From assembly GCA_018432565.1 (NCBI GenBank), contig JAHDSS010000602.1:1-10501 (forward strand): a stretch of DNA of 10,501 nucleotides, in the 5' to 3' direction. The position numbers and the translations under genes are program-made. Under the pieces are notes generated by a model that saw only the letters and a program-made list of their open reading frames with translations, did no database searches and had not been told where the DNA came from. Below, piece after piece: positions 6,792-10,501 of the stretch (position 1 is the first letter of the stretch; the number at the start of each line of letters is the position of its first letter). Source of the DNA: Kiritimatiellia bacterium. Its GTDB lineage: Bacteria > Verrucomicrobiota > Kiritimatiellia > CAIQIC01 > Lenti-01.

Positions 6792-7178
6792 TTATGCCTT
6801 CAATACCTTGTTCAGCAGGCCGACCACGTCACCCCCTGCCTTGGTCTTGACGAAATCCAGCACGACCGGAACAAATTTGCTGATCATTCCGGGATCGAGA
6901 TCCAGCTTGGAAAATCCGCCCGCCAGCGACGCCAGCGATGCCAGCCCTTCCGCCTTGCCCCCGAGCGACCCCATGAGGCCGCCGATCAGCTTGGACGCGC
7001 CGCCCTCGGCCGGCGCCTTCTGGATCAGCTCCGCCACGCCGGGAAGCGCGCCGGTCACCTTGGAAAAATCCCCGCCCAGTTTCTCCTTCGCGAGCTTGAA
7101 CAGCAGCCCGGCCCCGCCCCCCGCCTGGCTTTCGTTGATCCCGAGTTGGCCAACCAGCTGGGCAATCAGTTCGTTCAT
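6792..7178 (-). CDS. DUF2780 family protein of unknown function
   Basis: A 128-residue protein without a signal peptide or clear membrane segment. The family (DUF2780, also called VcgC/VcgE) is recognised by the opening MNELIAQLVGQLGINESQA, the GGAGLLFKLAKEKLGGDFSKV block (21-41) with ALPGVAELI after it, and the closing block LAGGFSKLDLDPGMISKFVPVV, with a tail GLLNKVLKA. The middle (57-90) is a low-complexity Gly/Ala/Leu stretch. The start at 7178 has AGGA eight bases upstream; the in-frame ATG codons at 7205 and 7187 lack a suitable ribosome-binding site. The gene stands alone: it has its own terminator and is divergent from rpsO. The family's molecular role is not known, and nothing in the sequence suggests catalysis. 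Its position beside the hsp20 operon may be coincidence. Confidence 0.83.
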   Translation of the reverse strand: MNELIAQLVGQLGINESQAGGGAGLLFKLAKEKLGGDFSKVTGALPGVAELIQKAPAEGGASKLIGGLMGSLGGKAEGLASLASLAGGFSKLDLDPGMISKFVPVVLDFVKTKAGGDVVGLLNKVLKA

Positions 7179-7197
7179 GACGTGCATCCTTTCCAAA

Positions 7198-7212
7198 CGC
7201 CGCAAAGCGGCG
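7198..7212 (-). promoter_or_regulatory. Leader hairpin upstream of the DUF2780 gene
   Basis: A perfect 6-bp stem CGCCGC/GCGGCG with a 3-base loop lies 20 bases before the DUF2780 start, just upstream of its ribosome-binding site. It may affect translation or mRNA stability; there is no T-tract. Confidence 0.35.
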
Positions 7213-7297
7213 GGGGTTGAGTGATCAGTGAAACCTTTGTCACTGTGCCATGCCGCCCCCCGGGGAGCAAGCCCCTGGATTCCGGCGGCGCCGTACT

Positions 7298-7327
7298 ATT
7301 ATCTGCCAACTCCATCTTTTTTGTGCA
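7298..7327 (-). promoter_or_regulatory. Candidate sigma-70 promoter of the DUF2780 gene
   Basis: On the minus strand TGCACA (7327-7322) and GATAAT (7303-7298, five of six to consensus) are 18 bases apart. The start would be near 7291, giving a leader of about 110 bases. The -35 match is weak. Confidence 0.35.
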
Positions 7328-7362
7328 CGTTTTTACGAGGCTATATTGACAAGCCGGAAACC

Positions 7363-7388
7363 GGGCAGGACAGAGCCTGCCCCTCCAG
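7363..7388 (-). repeat. REP-like hairpin with GGAG foot
   Basis: On the minus strand GGAG is followed by a perfect 7-bp stem GGGCAGG/CCTGCCC (7363-7369 with 7376-7382) and a 6-base loop. The loop region shares GGCTC...GTC with the two REP-like elements at 4868-4945, so it may be a divergent member of the same family. It lies in the intergenic region upstream of rpsO. Confidence 0.42.
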
Positions 7389-7404
7389 CCCTCCATTTCG
7401 AGGT

Positions 7405-7437
7405 TTTCCTGTGTTCCTGTGTTTCCTGTTTTCCTGC
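7405..7437 (+). repeat. Imperfect tandem octamer, four units
   Basis: Four consecutive units, TTTTCCTG, TGTTCCTG, TGTTTCCTG and TTTTCCTG (8, 8, 9 and 8 bases), run through the non-coding region upstream of the rpsO promoter. No coding signal lies here. Function is unknown; it could be slippage-generated or part of a dispersed intergenic repeat. Confidence 0.6.
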
Positions 7438-7470
7438 TTGGCTGTCCCCTTGGGTTCCGATTCTTTTGGT

Positions 7471-7485
7471 TGCGGCTCCGCCGCA
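7471..7485. repeat. Small perfect hairpin in the rpsO upstream region
   Basis: TGCGGC and GCCGCA pair perfectly across a 3-base TCC loop. It lies about 30 bases upstream of the rpsO -35 box with no T-tract, so it is not a terminator. It resembles short GC dyads dispersed in related genomes; its function is unknown. Confidence 0.4.
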
Positions 7486-7513
7486 CCGTGAAAATTCCCG
7501 CCCGGAAATTTCC

Positions 7514-7542
7514 TTGCATCCCCTCCGCGCCGTCCGTATAGT
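7514..7542 (+). promoter_or_regulatory. Sigma-70 promoter of rpsO(-pnp)
   Basis: TTGCAT (7514-7519) and TATAGT (7537-7542) are separated by the ideal 17 bases. The spacer is GC-rich, so both boxes stand out. The predicted start is near 7549, giving a leader of about 45 bases before the rpsO ATG. This is the clearest vegetative promoter in the window. Confidence 0.78.
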
Positions 7543-7594
7543 CCGGCGTTCAATCAACCAGAGAAGTCAAAGCAGAAAAGTTGGATTCACCCCT

Positions 7595-7861
7595 ATGATC
7601 GACAGTTCAGTCAAAGCGGAAATCAGGCAGGAATATCAGCAGCACGAGAAGGACACCGGATCCGTCGAGGTTCAGGTCGCCCTCCTGACCAAGCGGATCT
7701 CGGACCTGACCGGACATCTTCAATCGCACAAAGGCGACCATAATTCCCGTCGCGGCCTGATTCTCATGGTCAGCAAGCGCCGGCGCCTGCTGGATTACCT
7801 GCGGGATTCGGATCTCGCCCGCTACCAGAAGCTGATCGAACGGCTCGGCCTGCGCCGCTAG
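7595..7861 (+). CDS. rpsO: 30S ribosomal protein S15
   Basis: An 88-residue primary-binding protein of the 30S platform that contacts helices 20-22 of 16S rRNA and also forms the bridge to 23S rRNA. Length matches the usual 88-89. Family signatures are clear: [15 protein letters not shown] (21-35), [11 protein letters not shown] (45-55) with the rRNA-binding residues H41, H45, D48 and S51, then [10 protein letters not shown] and the invariant end LIERLGLRR. The ATG at 7595 is fixed by homology. The ribosome-binding site is weak: only GGA nine bases upstream, in a short leader. In other bacteria S15 represses its own mRNA through a leader structure; I see no obvious pseudoknot here. pnp follows on the same strand, the classic rpsO-pnp order. 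Confidence 0.98.
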   Translation: MIDSSVKAEIRQEYQQHEKDTGSVEVQVALLTKRISDLTGHLQSHKGDHNSRRGLILMVSKRRRLLDYLRDSDLARYQKLIERLGLRR

Positions 7862-7881
7862 CCTCCCCGGGGGATGCCCTC

Positions 7882-7912
7882 CCCGCGCGGGGGCGGCTTC
7901 CTCCCCCGCGGG
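7882..7912 (+). other. GC-rich hairpin between rpsO and pnp
   Basis: Arms CCCGC plus GGGGG (7882-7886, 7889-7893, with a 2-base bulge) pair with CCCCC plus GCGGG (7903-7912) around a 9-base loop. No T-tract follows, so it is not a standard terminator. In E. coli the rpsO-pnp junction holds a terminator and an RNase III site used for pnp autoregulation; this stem could play a comparable processing role, which is inference. Confidence 0.45.
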
Positions 7913-8049
7913 CGGCCCCCGGCGGCCGTGGATGGACGAGCCCCCCGCTCCTTCCTTCATTGAGCCGCGACGGCCCGCCCGCCGCGCGCTCCCTCGCGCA
8001 TCCATGTGACAAGACAGAAGAAGACAGCAAGGAAGAAGGAAAGCAAGAA

Positions 8050-10173
8050 ATGAAGAATACGACCTCCGTCAGCGTCGCCCTCGGCGAGAAAACGATGACG
8101 TTCGAAACGGGTCTGCTGGCCCGCCAGGCGGCCGGACAGGCCACCTGCCAGCTCGGCGAAACCATGGTGTTCTCCGCCGTCACCAACTCCCAGAAGCCGC
8201 GCGAAGGCATTGATTTCTTCCCGCTGCAGGTGGAATACCGCGAACGGTTCTACGCGGCGGGACGCTTCCCCGGCGGCTACTTCAAGCGCGAAGGACGCCC
8301 CACCGAGAAGGAAATCCTCACGGCGCGCATGACCGACCGCCCGATTCGGCCCCTCTTCGCCGAAGGCTTCTACAACGAGGTCCAGGTCAACAACGCCCTG
8401 CTCACCGTGGATGGCGAACATGAGAGCGACATCCTCAGCATCAATGCCGCCTCCGCGGCCCTCATGCTCAGCGAACTGCCGTTCCTTGGCCCCATCGGCG
8501 CCGTGCGCGTCGGCCGCGTCAACGGCCAGTTCCTGCTGAACCCCACTCACGTCCAGATGAAGGACTCCGACATTGATCTGATCTACGTGGGCCGCCGCGA
8601 CCTGCCGGTCATGATCGAAGGATCCGCGCTGGAAGTGCCCAACGACGACATGGTCGCCGCCATGAAGTTCGGCCACGAAGCCGTCGCCCGGATCTGCGAC
8701 GCCCAGACCGAGCTGCGCGAAAAAATGGGCCTGGCCCCCAAGACGTTCACCGAAACGCTGCCGGACGCCGAGCAGGTCGCCAAGCTGCGCGAACTTGCCG
8801 GCGCCGATCTCGAAGAAGCCCTCTTCACCGTCAAAAAGCTCGAGCGCCAGGCCAAGATGTCCAAGGTGTTCGACGCCGCCTTTGCCCGGATGCAGGAGGT
8901 CTACGGCGAAGAGATCATGACGGACAAGCTGTTCAAGAAGCTCTTCGACGTGGTGGAAATCGAGATCGTCCGAAAGGGCGTCCTGGAAAAAGGCAAGCGC
9001 ATGGACGGTCGCGCGATGGATCAGCTGCGCCCGCTGGTGGCGGATGTGGGCATCCTGCCGCGCGTGCACGGTTCGGCCCTGTTCTCCCGCGGCGAGACCC
9101 AGGCGATGGCCGTGGTCACGCTCGGGACCGGCCGCGACGAGCAGGACCTCGACGGCCTGACCGGCGGGGACACCTCCAAGCGGTTCACCCTCCACTACAA
9201 CTTCCCGCCCTACTGCGTCGGCGAAGTCCGCCGCCTCGGCGGCCTGAACCGGCGCGAAATCGGCCACGGCGCGCTCGCCGAGCGCTCCATCGAGCCGATG
9301 GTTCCCAAGGACTATCCGTACTCCGTGCGCGTGGTCTCCGAGGTGATGGGCTCCAACGGCTCCTCCTCCATGGCCTCCGTCTGCGCGGGCACCCTCGCCC
9401 TGATGGATGCCGGCGTGCCCATCCAGAATCCCGTCGCGGGCATCTCCATCGGCCTCGTCACCGGCGAAGGCCACAAGCCCGTCCTGCTGACCGACATCCT
9501 CGGCGCCGAAGACCACTGCGGCGACATGGACTTCAAGGTCGCCGGCACGCGCAAGGGCGTGACCGGCTTCCAGGTGGACCTGAAGCTCCGCGGCCTGGAA
9601 TGGGACCTCGTGGCCGGCGCCTTCGACCGCGCCGAAAAGGCCCGCCAGCAGATTCTCGACACGATGCTGGCGGCCATCCCCGCGCCCCGCGAGGACCTCT
9701 CGCCCTACGCGCCGCGCATCGTCGTTGTCCAGATCAATCCGGAAAAGATCGGCGCCCTCATCGGCCCCGGCGGCAAGAACATCCGCCGCATCACCGAAAC
9801 CACCGGCACCCAGATCGACATCGACGACGACAACTCCGGGAAGGTCTCCATCTTCTCCAACAACAAGGACAACCTGGAGGCGGCGCTGCGCGAAGTGGAA
9901 GCCCTCACCGCGGAGGCCGAGGTAGGCAAGATCTACCGCGCCACCGTCACCGGCATCAAGGACTTCGGCTGCTTCGCCGAGTTCCTGCCCGGCCAGGAAG
10001 GCCTCGTCCACATCAGCGAACTCGCCGACTTCCGCGTCAACCGCACGGATGACGTCGTGAAGATGGGCGAAGAGATCTGGGTCAAGGTCCTGTCCGTCGA
10101 GGACAACGGCAAGGTCCGTCTCTCCCGCAAGGCCGCCATGGCCGAAAAGGGCGAGGAAAGCCGCCGCGAGTAA
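8050..10173 (+). CDS. pnp: Polynucleotide phosphorylase (PNPase)
   Basis: A 707-residue phosphorolytic 3'-to-5' exoribonuclease that degrades RNA to nucleoside diphosphates, works as a trimer, and takes part in mRNA decay. Domains in order: first RNase PH domain (about 8-140, with [18 protein letters not shown] and DRPIRPLF); helical domain (about 145-300); second RNase PH domain (about 318-540); KH domain (about 552-612, GPGG loop at 572-575); S1 domain (about 622-692, [12 protein letters not shown] and GLVHISEL). The active site is intact: SNGSSSMAS phosphate-binding serines at 438-440, and [10 protein letters not shown] giving D488, D494 and K496, which correspond to E. coli D486, D492 and K494. 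The start at 8050 is set by homology and by AAGGA nine bases upstream; the reading frame is open further upstream but encodes no family sequence. It probably shares the rpsO promoter and ends at a strong terminator. Confidence 0.98.
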   Translation: MKNTTSVSVALGEKTMTFETGLLARQAAGQATCQLGETMVFSAVTNSQKPREGIDFFPLQVEYRERFYAAGRFPGGYFKREGRPTEKEILTARMTDRPIRPLFAEGFYNEVQVNNALLTVDGEHESDILSINAASAALMLSELPFLGPIGAVRVGRVNGQFLLNPTHVQMKDSDIDLIYVGRRDLPVMIEGSALEVPNDDMVAAMKFGHEAVARICDAQTELREKMGLAPKTFTETLPDAEQVAKLRELAGADLEEALFTVKKLERQAKMSKVFDAAFARMQEVYGEEIMTDKLFKKLFDVVEIEIVRKGVLEKGKRMDGRAMDQLRPLVADVGILPRVHGSALFSRGETQAMAVVTLGTGRDEQDLDGLTGGDTSKRFTLHYNFPPYCVGEVRRLGGLNRREIGHGALAERSIEPMVPKDYPYSVRVVSEVMGSNGSSSMASVCAGTLALMDAGVPIQNPVAGISIGLVTGEGHKPVLLTDILGAEDHCGDMDFKVAGTRKGVTGFQVDLKLRGLEWDLVAGAFDRAEKARQQILDTMLAAIPAPREDLSPYAPRIVVVQINPEKIGALIGPGGKNIRRITETTGTQIDIDDDNSGKVSIFSNNKDNLEAALREVEALTAEAEVGKIYRATVTGIKDFGCFAEFLPGQEGLVHISELADFRVNRTDDVVKMGEEIWVKVLSVEDNGKVRLSRKAAMAEKGEESRRE

Positions 10174-10190
10174 TCCCCCTCCCGGCGAAA

Positions 10191-10233
10191 GGCCCGCGGA
10201 GCGGCACCAGCCGCCCGGCGGGCCTTTTCTTTT
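10191..10233 (+). terminator. Rho-independent terminator of pnp
   Basis: Outer arms GGCCCGC and GCGGGCC (10191-10197, 10218-10224) and inner arms GCGGC and GCCGC (10201-10205, 10210-10214) form an interrupted stem with a 4-base loop. TTTTCTTTT follows directly. It begins 17 bases after the pnp stop. Confidence 0.9.
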
Positions 10234-10289
10234 CACCCCCCGGCGCACCGGCTCCGGCCTTCTCCGGACCGGGGCTTCGCGCTGTCTCC

Positions 10290-10319
10290 TTGCGCCGCGC
10301 CCCTGTCCGGCGGTATCCT
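10290..10319 (+). promoter_or_regulatory. Candidate promoter of the zinc-ribbon gene, apparently leaderless
   Basis: TTGCGC (10290-10295) and TATCCT (10314-10319) are 18 bases apart. The -10 box ends six bases before the ATG at 10326, so the expected start is at or next to the A of the ATG. No ribosome-binding site is visible. Both features fit a leaderless mRNA. Confidence 0.5.
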
Positions 10320-10325
10320 GAGAAC

Positions 10326-10501
10326 ATGCGCATTGATCCCCATGGCTCGTTCCCCTCGCGCGAATGCCCTGGGTGCGGCATGGAGGTCCCCTCCAACGAG
10401 AACCGCTGCCCCATCTGCGGATACGAGTTCCCCGTCCGCGGCGCCCTTCACCGCCACCTGTGGTGGATCGCCCTGCTCCTCCTCGCCCTGCTGCTCCTTC
10501 C
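10326..10501 (+). CDS. Zinc-ribbon protein with membrane segment, N-terminal fragment
   Basis: The first 58 codons of a gene that runs off the right edge. Residues 14-31 form a zinc ribbon with two knuckles: CPGC (14-17) and CPIC (28-31) followed by GYEF. A hydrophobic helix begins at about residue 42 (HLWWIALLLLALLLLP) and reaches the window edge. The layout, a short N-terminal zinc ribbon followed by one or more membrane helices, is common in uncharacterised bacterial membrane proteins, and the fragment is too short to assign a function. Support for coding: an open frame to the edge, the paired CxxC motifs, and its own promoter directly behind the pnp terminator. The strong codon bias of the neighbours continues through it. 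The ATG at 10326 has no clear ribosome-binding site. Confidence 0.72.
   Translation, partial: MRIDPHGSFPSRECPGCGMEVPSNENRCPICGYEFPVRGALHRHLWWIALLLLALLLL

Noticed and set aside
7346..7351. A perfect -35 box (TTGACA) on the plus strand upstream of rpsO.
   Set aside because: No acceptable -10 box lies 15-19 bases downstream; the promoter at 7514-7542 is much better placed.
8004..8009. An ATG-TGA start-stop pair upstream of pnp that could be a minimal regulatory ORF.
   Set aside because: No ribosome-binding site precedes it and such pairs are frequent by chance; nothing else supports it.
7957..10248. A 763-residue open frame on the minus strand opposite pnp.
   Set aside because: A codon-bias shadow of pnp: Asp/Gly/Ala/His-rich, no family motifs, and it runs through the pnp terminator.

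Overview
High-GC bacterial DNA with strong codon bias, most likely from the Kiritimatiellota/Verrucomicrobiota (PVC) branch. The clues are indirect. A very large secreted alpha-amylase-type enzyme carries the Asn/Thr-rich, multi-module layout and the C-terminal end (YYRIEVWLP) that I associate with that group. The intergenic regions hold GC-rich dyad repeats. The promoters that stand out are TTGnnn-N17/18-TAnnnT boxes in GC-rich surroundings. The taxonomic call is an inference; no 16S gene is present.

Left half (1-7178, all minus strand), read in the direction of transcription. A DUF2780 protein (6792-7178) ends in a strong hairpin terminator. An AT-rich regulatory region follows, with a 37-nt dyad and a sequence very close to the sigma-54 consensus. 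It feeds an operon of three different small heat-shock proteins (6444 to 5037), closed by a textbook terminator. After a pair of inverted REP-like repeats comes a promoter and a 1472-residue exported GH13 glycoside hydrolase (298-4716). Last is the N-terminus of a NupC-type concentrative nucleoside transporter, cut by the window edge.

Right half (7500-10501, plus strand). A good sigma-70 promoter drives rpsO (ribosomal protein S15). Polynucleotide phosphorylase (pnp) follows in the classic conserved rpsO-pnp order, with a GC-rich hairpin and a purine-rich leader between them and a strong terminator after pnp. At the right edge a new gene begins, coding for a zinc-ribbon protein with a membrane segment. 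Its -10 box lies only six bases before the ATG, which suggests a leaderless mRNA.

How the genes fit together: rpsO/pnp is translation and RNA-decay housekeeping. The hsp20 trio is a stress chaperone operon, probably under activator-dependent sigma-54 control. The amylase and the nucleoside transporter are nutrient-acquisition genes. No mobile element, CRISPR array, tRNA or rRNA was seen. The main novelty candidates are the hsp20 regulatory region, the REP-like repeat family, the leaderless gene, and the unusual amylase architecture.
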